Assembly: GCA_036172665.1 (NCBI GenBank) | Contig: CM069871.1 | Coordinates: forward strand, 8,680,001 to 8,744,000 | DNA: 64,000 nucleotides | Origin: Prosopocoilus inquinatus | Lineage: Eukaryota; Arthropoda; Insecta; Coleoptera; Lucanidae | Direction: 5' to 3' | Shown: in pieces, positions 10,996 to 23,984 of the stretch | Numbering within the stretch: position 1 is the stretch's first letter | Layout of the letters: every line of letters starts with the position of its first letter | Made by a program: the position numbers and the translations under genes | Notes under the pieces: generated by a model | Seen by the model: only the letters and a program-made list of their open reading frames with translations | Databases searched by the model: none | What the model was told of the DNA's origin: nothing

Positions 10996-11796
10996 GTTAA
11001 AATTAAAAATCTGCTGTTTAGTTTTGATTATTAATTTTCTCAAAAAATTTCTTATGAAAGAGATCAACATTTTTGCAGCATCATTTTGATAGTCATGGGG
11101 GCTATCGAAATATATCAACTCAAATTTGAGGGTTGTCGTTAAAGAAACTCAGTGACGTCATCACTCTTACCTGTAACAATTCAGGTGTAATGCCAAACAA
11201 CGCGCAATTTAAATCAAAAATTGTCTTGTTTTTGGAATTTTCTTAGAAATCAATAATTTACGCTTGACACAGATTATTCCAAACTTTACTGTCTCATTGT
11301 ATGTAGGAATCAACGCGCAATCACGAAAGCCGGAAAAAGAATCCGCAGGTTGTGAAACTGGAGCGCTTATTCACAAGCCTCTTGCAAACTGAAGTGCTAA
11401 TTCGCATTTTCGTAAACAAACCCGTCCAAATAGGCGGAACTTCAGTCGTAAAAATGTAAATGAAACTTAAACTAAAGCATTCCTACCCTCTGGAGATTAT
11501 AAGAAATTGATTCATGAGGTAGCTATCTGATGGTATTTAATGCAGTTTGTAAATGAGTGTCGATTTATTCCTTTGTGCTCGTACAGGAAATAAGTTCGGC
11601 GTTTTCCACGGGAAACTTCTGCACCGTGTGGCTTGCGGGTTGGTCGGCCAGTTGTTCTTTAAGTATAAGCAGCACGTTTATTAAATGTTTCCACTCGATG
11701 GATTTCGCTCGTACCCACTTGTTTGCATGGGCCGAGTTCGCCTGTGGTCAGCATCTACTGTAGTGGTCAGAGTTTAATGAAGTTGTTGTGCGAGCT

Positions 11797-11833
11797 TATA
11801 TAACAAGGCCCGACCGATAACCGCAGATCAGTT
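11797..11833 (+). promoter_or_regulatory. Candidate core promoter (TATA box plus arthropod initiator)
   Basis: TATATAA lies at 11797-11803 and an arthropod-type initiator TCAGTTT at 11828-11834. With A at 11830 as +1, the TATA sits at -33 to -27, the usual spacing. An ATG in good context (ACAATGG) follows at 11843 but opens only 16 codons before TAG. The site could start a non-coding or alternative first exon, for example of hdc. Such combinations also occur by chance in AT-rich DNA. Confidence 0.35.
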
Positions 11834-12148
11834 TCCGCTACAATGGCCGAAAACAAGCGACGGCCGCCAGCCATACCTTGTGTCAGTTGCTAGCGAAACC
11901 AATTTATACGTGACCTGAAATGGCCTAGCCGGACACGTGCCTTGCTGCTGCTTTGGTTTAACAGCACACATTCAACCGTTTCTCTTTTATTTTATTTTTT
12001 CTTCGTCAGTTTGTTTTCGGCGATCTAGGTATTTATAATTCATTGGACATTGCTGGTCAGTTATAGAATGTGCACTTTAAAGTATTGGATTCCAGAAGCA
12101 CTTTTCTTCAGGAAATGATCACGACGATACACAATGATCGTATCGTCT

Positions 12149-12171
12149 GATGTGATGTGATGTGATGTGAC
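12149..12171 (+). repeat. TGATG pentanucleotide microsatellite
   Basis: TGATGTGATGTGATGTGATG, about four units. The hammerhead-like word CTGATGT here is part of this repeat. Confidence 0.85.
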
Positions 12172-12959
12172 GGTGATTTCCAACCATCCTCCAAGCACAA
12201 GGATTTATCATTTTCTCTTTTCTCTAATGTTATTTGATTGTTTGTTTCATACTAAAATTTGAGAGAGAGTTTTAATATTGTAGCGATCTGACATTTACTT
12301 GCAAGATAATTTATTTTTCGTCGCCAGGTTAACGTAAACAGGGTAGAATTCTCTGAAAAGACTGCAAAACCGTTCGCCAGATGCAGAGTAACTCTCGCGA
12401 GAGTAAAAATTTTCGTAGAAAAACATGCTTAGCATTCATTACATGCATAAATAAAATGTGCAAAGAAAAGAGACTGTATTGAAATATATTGCAAACTTCG
12501 AGGGGATGGATGGCGGGCGTAGCGTAGATGAGACACGAGCGTCGTCGATAAATATAGTGTTATGACACGAGGCGGCAGATGGCGCGGTGTAGACGCTTGA
12601 GACGCTATGATTGCTCTTGAACTCTTTCCTTACGAGCGACGACATAAAAAATCACAATATGCTGCAATTTCCCCCAACTCTCTAAATATCATCTCAGCTC
12701 ATAAGGAGCTGAAATAAAACGAAATTGCATCGCTACTATGTATCTTCTCTTCTCGTTCTCGGGCCTCGCTCTTGATGACATTGCCCCCCTCCACCCCTCC
12801 GCAAGAAAAACGATCGCCTTATTATTAATAAACTTCACTCTATTACGCTTTTAATTTTTTTTTCTTTTTCATTTTTGAATTTAAAGAACCGCTTATTAAT
12901 AATAACGGTTTATATTCACGGCGAGAGGTTTCGAAAGGCTTCTCTTTACGCAATACTAA

Positions 12960-13545
12960 ATCAAGCGATCGACGAAGTATTTATGGCCGGACATAATTTA
13001 GTGTTACACAAATTTTCGTTGCTTAAAAAATAATAATGTTGAAGTATGCAAATGTTGAGCTTGTTTAAAAAGAAAGCCTTTGGAAAAATTCGTAATTCAA
13101 TAATTTCATCATTCCATCATTAATAATATTTAATCTTAAGATTATTGGATATTTCTATGTGTTATCAATAGAGAACGGAAACTCGTACAGGAGACTGGTG
13201 GCAGGGAGCCGAAGGAGTTGGCGGTCATGCACTTTCGCGTCCTGCCTCGATTTGAACGCTGTCTTCAGTTCATCGAAGTAGGAAGCGGAATTAATTCGGC
13301 AAGCTGTAGGCCCGACTATTCGCTTTAATACTTCTTTCTTGAGTATACTTTTTATTATATCAGCACTATTTTAAATAATAAACTCAAGAAAAATTAAGCG
13401 AAAAGTCGGCCCAAATATAAATTATGCTTCCTGCTACGATGAATTCAGGATTGAGCATTCAAATCAAGGCAGTCCGCGAAAGCGCGTAATCGCCAGCTCC
13501 CTTCTACCAGTCTCCTGTACGAGTTTCCGTTCTCCAATTATCAAC
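12960..13545. mobile_element. Foldback element with ~130-bp arms, beside a partial copy of the 673-bp unit
   Basis: 12960-13165 repeats landmarks of the 673-bp family (CGATCGACGAAGTATTTATG). From about 13167, GAACGGAAACTCGTACAGGA reads on to GCGAAAAGTCGGCCC and then back through the reverse complement (TACGAGTTTCCGTTCTCC at about 13520). The central part includes AATACTTCTTTCTTGAGTAT and TAAACTCAAGAAAAATTAAG. Confidence 0.7.
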
Positions 13546-14395
13546 CGAGGACGTCAGTGGATGTAATAGTGTTTCTCAACACAAAAAAAAAACAATAGTA
13601 ATTGAACACAATACAAAAAATCAACTCGGGCCACATCCGCCCCAACTTTCAAACGCTGTTGCACTAACGCAGAGGCTCCTAACCTTTTTGAAGCATCGAG
13701 TCATCGACTACAAGAAATTAAAAAATTTTATCGACTCCCTTTCAAATGTACAGTCAGTAATGCTATACAACCGATTATTCGCTTTAATACTTCAGGGAGC
13801 CGAAGGAGTTGGCGGTCATGCACTTTCGCGTCCTGCCTCGATTTGAACGCTGTCTTCAGTTCATCGAAGTAGGAAGCGGAATTAATTCGGCAAGCTGTAG
13901 GCCCGACTATTCGCTTTAATACTTCTTTCTTGAGTATACTTTTTATTATATCAGCACTATTTTAAATAATAAACTCAAGAAAAATTAAGCAAAAAGTCGG
14001 CCCAAATATAAATTATGCTTCCTGCTACGATGAATTGAGGATTGAGCATTCAAATCAAGGCAGTCCGCGAAAGCGCGCGATCGCCTGCTCTTACGGCTCC
14101 CTTCCACCGGTCTCATGTACGAGTTTCCGTTCTCCAATTATCAACCGAGGACGTCAATGGATGCAATGGTGTTTCTCAACACAAAAAAAAACAATAGTAA
14201 TTGAACACAATACAAAAAGCAACAGGCTTATTGTAAGCGGGTGAAAATCAACTCGGGCCACATCCGCCCCAACTTTCAAACGCTGTTGCACTAACGTAGA
14301 GGTTCCCAACCTTTTTGAAGCATCGACCCATCGACCACAAGAAATTAAAAATGTATATCGACTCCCTTTCAAATGTACAGTCAGTAATGTCTTCC
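13202..14395. repeat. 591-bp tandem duplication
   Basis: CAGGGAGCCGAAGGAGTTGG occurs at 13202 and 13793. The following ~590 bp (foldback centre, GCTTCCTGCTACGATGAAT, CACATCCGCCCCAACTTTCA, AACCTTTTTGAAGCATCG) repeats with few differences to about 14395. The tail resembles hAT-type ends with a CCTAACC/CCCAACC core. The remainder, 14396-14760, has open frames on both strands but no recognisable protein. Confidence 0.75.
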
Positions 14396-14769
14396 CTGCA
14401 AATCTTAAATTGCCTTCTGACCGCTGTAATAGGTGGACAGGCAAACGAAAAAGCAAGCAGGTAAAAACAAAAGGAAGTAAAATCATGAAACTCCTTGTAC
14501 GAAAAGGGGGCCGGCCTTGCAGTCGTAAGGTCGTGGATTCGCATAGCGCTCGAGATATTTCTCGGGGGTGGTCGGTATCCACTTCAGATACGCTTCGGTG
14601 TCGGGGATACAATTCGACAATGCTGCCCCGTCAACGGCTAGGAGGTTTGGAAGTAATAAAGCCATGGAACGCTTTACACACACGAAAAATACTCCCGTTT
14701 CTGAAGCTGGAGGACTTGCACAAATAAAAAAAGCGTGTTTGTTTAACTTTTTGTTCTCGATTTAAATTT

Positions 14770-16850
14770 TTTTTGGGCAGACATTACTTATAATCATGAC
14801 TGTACCTGTAGATTTACAAATTTACTAAGAGTGTTAAATTTAAGTTTTGTTAAATCGTCATTTCATTTTTTTTTTAATTATACACCAATCGTTTTTGATA
14901 TTTTCTTGATTCGATTTGACTTTATTTTGTACATATATTCGAATTACTATTTTCTTTTTTTTTTGATAACTTTTTTTTTCATTTGTCCAAATTCGTCATA
15001 CGATTTGACTTCTTAACAATTAGTTGATTTTACAGAATTTTTATTCTCGTCTTTCTGTATCCCGATCGTCTTTTCTTTCATTTTTATTCTTTATTTGACT
15101 AAACATATTTCATTGAATTTTTAATATAATCACTTGATCGATCTTTTTTTTTCCTTCTGTTCCATTCAATTTGTTTTGTCTTTATTTTTTGCAACTTTCA
15201 ATTTGTCATTTTTTGTTTTTTTCTTCTTTTGTTTGTTTGATTTGATTTTTTTTCATTATCAATTGATCGATGTTTTTGTGAGAAAATAAAAGTGTAAAAC
15301 AAAGAGTTTAATTTGGTTTACACTTTTGTTTTTTCACAAAATCATAAAAATAAAACTTGTTTACTTTTAGAAATCTCGATTTCAAATTACTTATAATCGT
15401 CACTGTACCTGTAGATTTACTAATAGTGTTTTTTAATTTAAATTTTCTTAAATTACGATTTTATTTGTCTTCATTTCAATCGTCTTTGATCTTTTCGTGA
15501 TTCGATTTGACTTATTTTATACACATTCGAATTATTTAATTTGATTCTCTCTCTGGTTCTTTATTTAAAAAAAAAAACTTAACTGCAATTGTCCACCACA
15601 TGGAAAACATAACCTCTTTTTTTCTTTGTTCAAATTCGTTAGTGCTCTTGATTCAATTTGACTCAATTGGTTTTATAGAATTTTTATTTTCGACTTATCT
15701 TGGTTCCAGTCGTCTTTTGTTTAATTTTTATTCCTTAACCATACATATTTAATTCAAGTTTTAATCAATTGATCGACATTTGTTTTTTTGTTTATTCCAT
15801 TTCGTCTGTTTTTGTTTTTATTTTTTTTAACTATCAATTTTTTTGTTTATTTTATTTGTTTTGTATCATTTGATTCTTTTTTATCAATTGATCGTCTTTT
15901 GTTCGTTTTGTTTTACTTATACTCGAGTTCCCTATTTTTGTGTTCTCTTTTATTCCATGTGTAGAAATACTAATAATGTTAAATTTAAATAATTTTGTTA
16001 AATTATGACAAACTGTGATTCTATTTGCCCTTATTAATTTTTTTTTCATTACACATCCTGCAATCTTTTGTTTTTTCTTAGTCTTTTGTCTTTTCTTAGT
16101 TTTCCTTGTTTATTTTTTCTTCTTTTTTTTATAAAATCTACAATCCACACTGCAATTGCATACCGCACGGAGAACATCATAACCTCTTTTTTTTCCATTA
16201 TCTTCGTCCCGATCGTCTTTTGTTTTTTTTTAAATTCCTTATTTGACTGTACATATTTATATAAAGTTTTAATATAATCTATTGATCGATCTTTGTTTCT
16301 TTCTTTTATTAATTTCAATTCGTTTGTTTTGTTTTGTTTTTATTTTTTAACTATTGTGACGGGGTCCAATTTTTTGAAGCGCCTGCCCTCTTTTTTTTTT
16401 GGAGGGGGGGGGGAGAAAGATTCTGAGATTTCCTGACTTGTTTTTGTTAATTAAATTTTTGGAGAACGAACATTTTCGAGCTATACGCCATCAATTAATC
16501 ATATTTTGTCTTTTCTTTTTTCTTTTTTGTATCATTTCATATTTTAATCATGAATTGATCATCTTTTTTTCTTTGTACTCGATTAAGTGTAATTCATTTA
16601 CACTTTAATTTCGTTCTTTTTCTCTTTTACTCTTTTATTTGAGGTTATTTTAATTTTTCATTGTCAACTGATCGTACTTTGGCATTATATTAACTTTTTC
16701 TTGTAATTAAATTCGTCAGTTTTTATAAAGATTTGGTTTATTGAGTTGTACGCCACAATTTTTATTTTCATCCTATTTTCATCGACGATCCTTATTTGTT
16801 TTTGTTTTATTCGACTTGTCTGTATTTTATTTATGTTAGAAGTAAAGGCA
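14770..16850 (-). repeat. T-rich degenerate repeat block
   Basis: The + strand is dominated by T-runs with recurring CGATCGTCTTTTGTTT (15064, 15889, 16210), TTGATCGATCTTT and TTTACACTTTTGTTT. The motif GATCGTCTTTTG is the reverse complement of the CAAAAGACGATC core of the A-rich blocks, so this looks like the same family inverted and decayed. There is no credible ORF. Confidence 0.55.
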
Positions 16851-17462
16851 GAACTGCCGATTAAGATTGAATACTATTGTTACGAATTTAGGGTTCTTTT
16901 TATTTTATTTTTTTATTGATTTTATAATTTATGCATTTTTAAATAAAAAACTCGAGGTACTTAACGTACTAATTTATTTAAAACGTTACAACACTATTTC
17001 TTTTAACGCAGAATATTAACTAATTTATTTAAACCTAAGCGAACGGCGGCCGGATATCTATCAAACTTTCTTCGCACAGAAAATTATGTCGCCGAAGCGT
17101 CGAGACCTGACGCGCCAGGCTCTGACGTATGTAAGACTAATTCGTCACGAATCAGATCATCACGCTATTTAGGAACAAAATAGTGTCCCATTTCTTATGT
17201 TCGTTACTTTAGGTTTATTTAATATTCGTAAATGTTTGATGTTTTTTTTTCTGAAATAAACTATTCAGAGAGGCCTCCGTTAGACAAGAAATCATAACTT
17301 CGATTCTCTAAAAGATCCCTAGAGGTTCATCGACCCCCAAAGGGTCGATGATATCGATCCCGTTGGTAACCCCTCCACTAACGAGTGAAAATCATTTCGG
17401 ATCACATCCGCCCCAACTTTCAAGTCCTTTTTTTAATTAAATGGAAATTAAATAGACAAACT
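16851..17462. other. Non-coding AT-rich stretch
   Basis: No exon was seen. The piece 17390-17425 (CACATCCGCCCCAACTTTCA) is another fragment of the element ending the 591-bp repeat at 14.26 kb. Confidence 0.35.
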
Positions 17463-17609
17463 ATGGGAAGGATTCTGTAACTTATTATCGGGTTGTTAAA
17501 ACTTAGAGGTCATTTAAAATTTACAATACAGTTCCATGATTGGTTGTTACCGTAGCAACACTATTTAACAACCCTTTAAATTTAACACTTTGGATACAGA
17601 ACAAGCCTC
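17463..17609. mobile_element. ~146-bp MITE, TTCTGTAACTTATTA family, copy 1
   Basis: It starts GATTCTGTAACTTATTATCG, ends TTTGGATACAGAACAAGCC, and has the core CATGATTGGTTGTTACCGTA then GCAAC. The same layout and length appear at 50934-51079 and 54762-54909. Confidence 0.75.
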
Positions 17610-18830
17610 TAAACTAGTTTCTTTTTTTCATTCGAGGTCTTTAGTGGTAACATAAGAGACGAGGCACCCTAAACCAGTTTTTCTTTTTAACAGTAACAGT
17701 TCGAGGCCTTTACCGGCAACATAAGAGACGCAACAGTGGACCAAAAATATTTTTTGGGCTTTCCAAACTTGATGACATTCAAACTACATACATTAGTGCA
17801 ACAGAAGAAAGAATAGTTAGGGTAGAACTGAGATGCGTTCTTTTTTCGAAATAAGAAAAATAATCGGCGCAAAATTCTTCAGCGAGGAATTCTTTATTTG
17901 CATTTGATTCGTACTGATTGCGAGTAGTTTAGTACCAGGGCAATAATAAAATTGTGAACGTCGTGCTTTATGTAAATGCCAAAGCAAAAAAAAAAAAAAA
18001 TGAAACTTGCAAGTGTAATAAAGTTACTCTTTCGACTTTCTCCATCTTCCTTCCGCGTAGATATTGAAATTCCTAGTCCATTAAGAAATATTAAAAATGT
18101 ATAAGCTCAGTGTGTACTTTTATAAAGATGGTGATTACTCGCTCAAAGAACGTCGCGGAATTGTTATTAAAAGGTCCTCCTCCTCCTCCTCCTCCTCCTC
18201 TCGGAGAGCGAGGACTTACAATTTCACTCATTCGTTCAGGTGGTTCAATCAATCCCTCTTGTCTCGTCTTCTCTCCTCCTTCATACAAAATGAAGAAATG
18301 ATGATTCGTTTTAGTGAAAATAATTAATTTAGGAATGAGTGTGTGCTGAAAGGGCATCATCCCCCATACGACTTATATACCTACGTGTGCGAACTGTATT
18401 TTAAGCGGCTTATCCTTGATCCTGACGTTCGCAGGAGTCAACAACACCTCCTCGCGGCAGAATTAAGTCCGATATCTGCTGTGTCTCTGCTTCCGCCGGT
18501 GCTTCCCCGGATTTTCCGTCTTTTTCCGCCACGCGATTGTTTACCGAGGGATTTTTGTGTAATTTTGTAACCCCCTCCCACCCCGACCCTCACAAATGCT
18601 CGGAACTCAAGAACGACGTCGAGTACGCCGCCCGGGGGTATTAGAGACCTTTTTGATAATTCCTCGCTTTTAGATTATTACTAATATTTTATAAGCCGAT
18701 TACTTTTCGAGTATGCACAAGATAAAAAGGGATTAAGTAGGTGGGTTTCGGGATTAGAATTTTTTCGTTTTTTTTTCCTGTCCTTTTAGCACGTAGTACA
18801 CGCAGATGCATGCAAATTTATTTTTACAGG
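17610..18830. other. Non-coding stretch with (TCC)n microsatellite
   Basis: It contains a TCC repeat at about 18176-18200 and GC-richer sequence to about 18640. Small ORFs around the microsatellite have no recognisable domain or splice signals. Confidence 0.4.
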
Positions 18831-18838
18831 CCCCGGAC

Positions 18839-21321
18839 TTAGGGTGGCCAACCATTCCTAATTCTACGGAATATCCCGGATTCACGATCTTTGCTCCGTG
18901 TCCCGCATTTTTGGACTTGAGAAATCTCAAAAGAAAAATGCGCGTCAAATCCCATGCACCGCGCACTGTTGCCGGTTTAATGAATTTGTCACTAGATTTA
19001 GGGATTCTTGTATTTTTCTATTTTGTTTCTGAATTTTGATGATTTTCGACGAGTTTATTCACATATCTGGTGACTTTTTCTTTTAATAATAACTGATCTA
19101 ATAACCACTCACCAATTTTTGTTTAAAAAAAGCATCTTTTACATCGTCAGAAAGTCATGAATGGCCGTGAACTTCAAAATCTTAAAATACAGGAAGTTTC
19201 CCGATTTCAACTTCAGTTTCTTTTATTTTGTACTGCTGTTGTACTGTTTTTTTTTTATTAGCGCAATTGTTTTCTGTTTGGTGGCAGCGGTGGGATCCGT
19301 TATAAAATAATTACAACGTTTTTAATTCATTGGTCCTCCAGAACACTCTTGAGAGAGCACTCCTTTGCTATTACGCGAGATTAAATTAAGACAATTTGGC
19401 GAAACTCTGTTAAAAACATAAAAATGTTAAAAACACAAAAATAGCATTCTTCCTTATCCACACTGACAAAGGAGAATCTCGCATTTTTTTCAATTTTTTT
19501 TTTAGAAAATTGAAGAAACAGCAGAAATTCAACGAAAAAGGAATGAAAAACAATCGGTTCCTGTCTCTTTTAGAACCAAAAATATTAGAAAACAATCGAA
19601 GGTTTTGTTTCTTTTACCGCCGATCGAATTTGTTTTTTTTTTATTTTCGTTATTTACTTATATTTTGTGTCTTTCAAAGAAGGAAACGTCTCATATTTTG
19701 TAACATTTCTCTCGTTCGGGAACCCGAAACGAGAATTCGGCGCGTTTGACCCACTAAGAAGAGATGAAGAGGGCCTTACCTCGGTCCCAGAGGTCAGGTC
19801 GGTCGTCCTGTCGAAAACAAGATGGAAAATTTGAGTTGCGTAACGGTGCCCGTTCAGTGGAGACGGCGTGGGATATCTCTAAAGGTGTTACGGAAAAGCG
19901 CACCACCCAGCGGTGGTTACGCATCCCAAAGATGTCAAGAACACACGGCCGGGAATGAATGTTCTTAGGTGTTCTCGACTCCCTCAGACCCGCTCGGACC
20001 CTCGATGACGTACCCTTGAAGATGGTGATGGGACCTCTCTTCCCAAAGGTAGAACAACCCAAGGTTTTTGAACAGAAGTCCAATGAATGAATCGGCCAAA
20101 AAGCAATTTATTTGAGCCGACAAAGCTCGTAACACAACTCACAAAATCATGTAGAGACCCTGACGGGCTGCTCGGCCGACTTTTAATTAATAAAAATAGT
20201 AATAAACAGCTTTACAAGACCCAGAAAAGGGTAATCTTTGTACCGTCGCGTCGTACAAAACATGAACTCAGATCCGAGTCACTGAAGCTGACGCCATGCG
20301 TCACTCTTCGCGTAACGCCGAAGTCGGGGTGTAGCCAATGAGAGGAAAGAGAAAAACCAGAAAGGGTTATCGCTTACGTGGTCCAAACGGATCACACCTG
20401 CGTCGGTTCTCGGATGGTTGAGTTTCTCTAGGCGTTGAAAGTGTAGTCGTCATCAGAAACAAAAGGCACAAATCAACAATGGTGTCGGATTACTCTCTTG
20501 GAGTCGAACGGCTTCCACTATGTGACGACCCCACTCAAGTTGCTTAAATAAAAGAGGAAACAACAGCAAATTAATAAAACGCCACCTACAACAATACGTG
20601 GTCGACAAAATGGCGATCATACAGAGACGGAGAAATGCAAGAAAAAAAGACTCACCCCATGCAAAATTCGTGAACAAACAACGCACATCGTTAAACAAAT
20701 TTGCCCTAACAACGACGGGGTTAACTCCCTTACAGCGCCAAAGTCCGAAGAAAACGGGGTTCCAAATAACCTTTCGAAATAACATCAACGAGACCAACGC
20801 TGCAAGCGACGTGCGTAAACTGAGTGAGAACGGCGTGCGCCTCACCAAGCGCGCTCTCAAATCTGTAACAACTTTTCTTATATTTATTTATTATCAGTCC
20901 ATCGTCTTTTGTTTATGTTTTTGATAAAATCCAGTTTTCTTTCGTAATTTTCAAGGGTCTTTTAATGTTGAGACCAGTGCTGCCAATCCCAGTACGCCTA
21001 GAGTAATACGTTAGCCATTAGCCAAAATAAAACGCCAATTTGATTTTTTTTTCTGGTGAAAATTTAATAAATTGTCTGTCTAGTGACATTTTAGTGATAA
21101 TTCGTTCGGACTTCATGCGAGAGCCTATTGGCAACATTGATACCGCAGATCATCGATGAATATAGTCTACAGCTGGCACTTATTATTCAGTTTTCATGGT
21201 CGACGAGTGAATTGGAAAAATTTACAGTTTTAAAAAGTTAACCCCCCGATTGTTTTGCACGTGTCCTGATTTTCCAGAGCCAATGTCCCGATTTGTGAAA
21301 CCTTGAAGTTGGCAACCCTAC
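18839..21321. mobile_element. Possible hAT-like element of 2.5 kb, no transposase
   Basis: The left end TTAGGGTGGCCAAC and the right end GTTGGCAACCCTAC are inverted repeats (12 of 14). The flanking 8-mers CCCCGGAC (18831-18838) and CCCCGGGC (21322-21329) agree at 7 of 8, as expected for a hAT target duplication. The inside has T-rich DNA and a distinct GC-richer island (about 19750-20880) without stop-free exons, possibly a nested LTR-like or other insertion. The GC-only target makes a chance match easier. Confidence 0.5.
19750..20880. other. GC-richer non-coding island nested in the element
   Basis: Composition changes abruptly from T-rich to balanced. Open frames of 100-135 codons exist on both strands (for example 19754-20083 and 20453-20860, both -) but show no recognisable motif and overlap each other. 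It resembles the regulatory or LTR part of a retroelement, which I cannot confirm. Confidence 0.3.
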
Positions 21322-21329
21322 CCCCGGGC

Positions 21330-22790
21330 TGGTCCTGAATCCGTCTTCGACCATCGCTTTTACATTTTACTGAAATTGAAAATGTTTCTGAACCGTGTTC
21401 ATTCTAAATACTTAAATCAGGTTTTGTACGTTTTTTTTTTTTGGTCATTGGTCTGACTTGCCTAGCCATCTATAATTTCAGTTCTGACACCTTAATTTCA
21501 AATTTTTGCGCCAGCCTTACCTTGCTTGGAAGATTTAGGACCAAACCAAACCAAAATATTCCGTCCACGTCCACTCAAGCCTAATTGAGGTGTTGACCTT
21601 ACTTCATTTACACTACGATTTTATTTTTGGGCTTCAATTCAGGTGTATGTTCGATCATTTTTAGGAGGCAAGTTCCGTTTACCTTAAACGGTGTGTATTG
21701 TTTTTTTCCCGTGCGTCGCCGTCGGTTGATTTTGAAGAGTTAGCAGCCTCTGTACACACAGTTCGAACAACCTATACTGCTCGTAGACCTTAGAGTCGAG
21801 TATTATTATGTTGTTATTATATTATAAATTATATTTGGAATAGAGTAAATGAATCCAAGGTAATAAAATGAAAGGTAATAAAGATTCTCATTCGTTTTCA
21901 ACCGAATAACGAATGACGACGACGACGGCGACTCGTCATCAATTTTGCAAGACAATTCATCCGCGAATAAATATGCACGTCGGTAATTCAGGAACTGCAA
22001 CTGCCGTAAAAGTCGAAATTGTTTCCACAACAGTCCATTTCACCGTCTCTCACCGTCACAACACGCAGTATAACATCCTTCTCTCTTTTATGACGACGTT
22101 AATTGTCCGACTTTAAAATATATTATTCCGTGCCGTACAGTCTGCTGGCCCTCAGCCAGTTTGTTCCGCCGCGTTCATTTTATTTCTGTTTTTAATATAT
22201 ATGTCCTGTATTTATTGTTTTCGCTGCGACTGCGGAGCAGGGCAACTTTAATGGGAAGAGAAAGTAATAAATGTGCGGAGAACCGGAGACTTGCAAGAAA
22301 AAACTCTGGACGTATCTCTCTCTAATTTGCAATAAATTGTTGTTGAGCCGTCGGCGTCCGTCGGTGGTTCACTGAAAAGTGCAAACCGCAAACGTATCGG
22401 GGGAAAATCGGGAAAATGGGAAACGTGATGAAGCCGGATGTAGGAAACGTGTGACAATCGGAAATTATTTCTGCCTCCTCGTCACGGACGACGAGAGATT
22501 AATTCTAGATTGTCTGTTTGCTGCCTGCCTCTGCACGACAAAAATTATTACGTGCGATTAAACCACTGAGTTATATTAGCCGGGAAATGTGAGCTAACGC
22601 GAGACACAAAACAAGAAAAGAAAGTAAAACGTGAAAAACAGACGTCTGAAAACGAAAACCAGCTTTTTGCAGCCAGGATCTTTTGTTTTAAAAACATTTT
22701 TACGTTTGCGCACTTTTTTCTTCTTTTTACTTCATTTTACTTTTTATTTTAATCTCCAACTCCACCACTGAGATGAGACAGAAGATTTTT
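21330..22790. other. Low-repeat non-coding island
   Basis: No repeats shared with other parts of the window were noticed and no supported exon. There are GC-richer pieces near 21700-21740 and 21910-21990. Confidence 0.35.
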
Positions 22791-22791
22791 G

Positions 22792-23580
22792 TTCAATATT
22801 AAAGCTATTCACTCTATTGGATTGATTGGATTCATTGCAAATAAGAATTTGATACTTAGGAATGTTGTAAGGATTCGAATTTTCCAGTACTAATAATAAA
22901 AATAAATTTGAAATTAAAACACAGTGTGATACAAAACTGTAAGGCAGAGCAAAACACGCGCAAGGTCAGCCTCGATGAATAGCATCGGGTTATCTTTAAA
23001 TTTGCGGAAATTAGCTACACTTCGTTCAGAACTTTGCTACACTTCGCTTAAATGTGAGGCGTTTAAACGAAAAAAAGCGCAAGTATTGTGTGCAAGTTCG
23101 GACGTGCAAGATCACGTCTACAAGATACCTGTTGTACAATACCAATGGAAATTGTCCGTGCGTTTACGATGAACTAATTGTAAGTTGTGCTCCTGCACAA
23201 GACTCTTTTCCAATATAATAGTTGTAAACTATCCATTGGATTGATTGGAAACAAGAATTTCCTACTTGGAATGTCGTAAGGATTCGAATTTTCAAGTACT
23301 CGTAAATAAAATTAATTAGAAATTAAAATGCGATGTGATACAAAACTGTAACGCAAAGCAAAACACGTGCAAGGTTAGCCTTCATGAATTGCGTCGTGTT
23401 ATCTTTAAATTCTCGGAACTTTGCTACACTTCTGCACCGCGTAAACGAAAAAAGAAACGTTGCTAGCATTGTCTGGAAGTTCGGACCTACAAGACAACTA
23501 TTGTGCAATCGGTGGAAAGTTCCATGCGTTTGAGGTAATTGGTGGAAATTTCCATGCGTTTGCGCCGCATTTTATTATGC
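22792..23580. repeat. ~418-bp tandem duplication
   Basis: Unit 1 starts CAATATT near 22793 and unit 2 CAATATAATA near 23211. Shared landmarks are TGGATTGATTGGA, GTAAGGATTCGAATTTTC, TGTGATACAAAACTGTAA and AACTTTGCTACACTTC. The copies are clearly diverged. Confidence 0.65.
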
Positions 23581-23984
23581 GATGTGCTCCATCATTTAAT
23601 AACGATTTGAGGGGAGACAAGAGAAGAATGCTGCGACTTACGAGAAAATCCGGGAATTTCCGGGGTTCCTGATTTGGCTGATTGATAACGCGTTCCTTGT
23701 TCCTCGTTGAGAATTTTTTTATTTTAAATTTTAATCAAGCACATTCCTTAGTTTGTTTTCTTTTTGTTTTCGCGAATGAAGACACAATTCTTCACGGGGT
23801 GATATTTATTTGATAACGGGCTCCTTTTTTCCTCGTTGAGAATTTTTTTTTATTTTAAATTTTTATCAAACTGTAACATTGACTTATTGGTAATCTAGTT
23901 TTTACCGAGAAGTAACGTATTAGGGGTTGCGTAGCCAGAATTAATACAAAAAAAAAAACATGAACCGTTTTAAGAAGTTGATCT

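Larger units (their letters stand above)
11000..12955. other. Low-repeat island with a promoter-like site
   Basis: This is the longest stretch in the left third without obvious repeats. It includes a TATA/initiator pair (see 11797-11833), an E-box CACGTG near 11934 and a pentanucleotide microsatellite near 12150. No exon could be supported on either strand. Confidence 0.35.

Noticed and set aside
11843..11893. 16-codon ORF after the TATA/initiator pair
   Set aside because: It is too short to claim as a gene, with no donor site that would extend it convincingly.
12140..12172. CTGATG word resembling a hammerhead box
   Set aside because: It is part of a TGATG microsatellite, with no GAAA box at the right distance.
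14490..14580. tRNA-derived SINE head
   Set aside because: GGTCGTGGATTCGCATAGC only loosely resembles a B box, and no matching A box or tRNA fold was found.
14154..14727. 152-codon - ORF and overlapping + ORFs
   Set aside because: They sit across the end of a tandemly duplicated element, in three competing frames. No domain was recognised.
19754..20860. ORFs of 108-135 codons in the GC-richer island
   Set aside because: They overlap on opposite strands, show no recognisable motif or splice signals, and the island looks element-derived.
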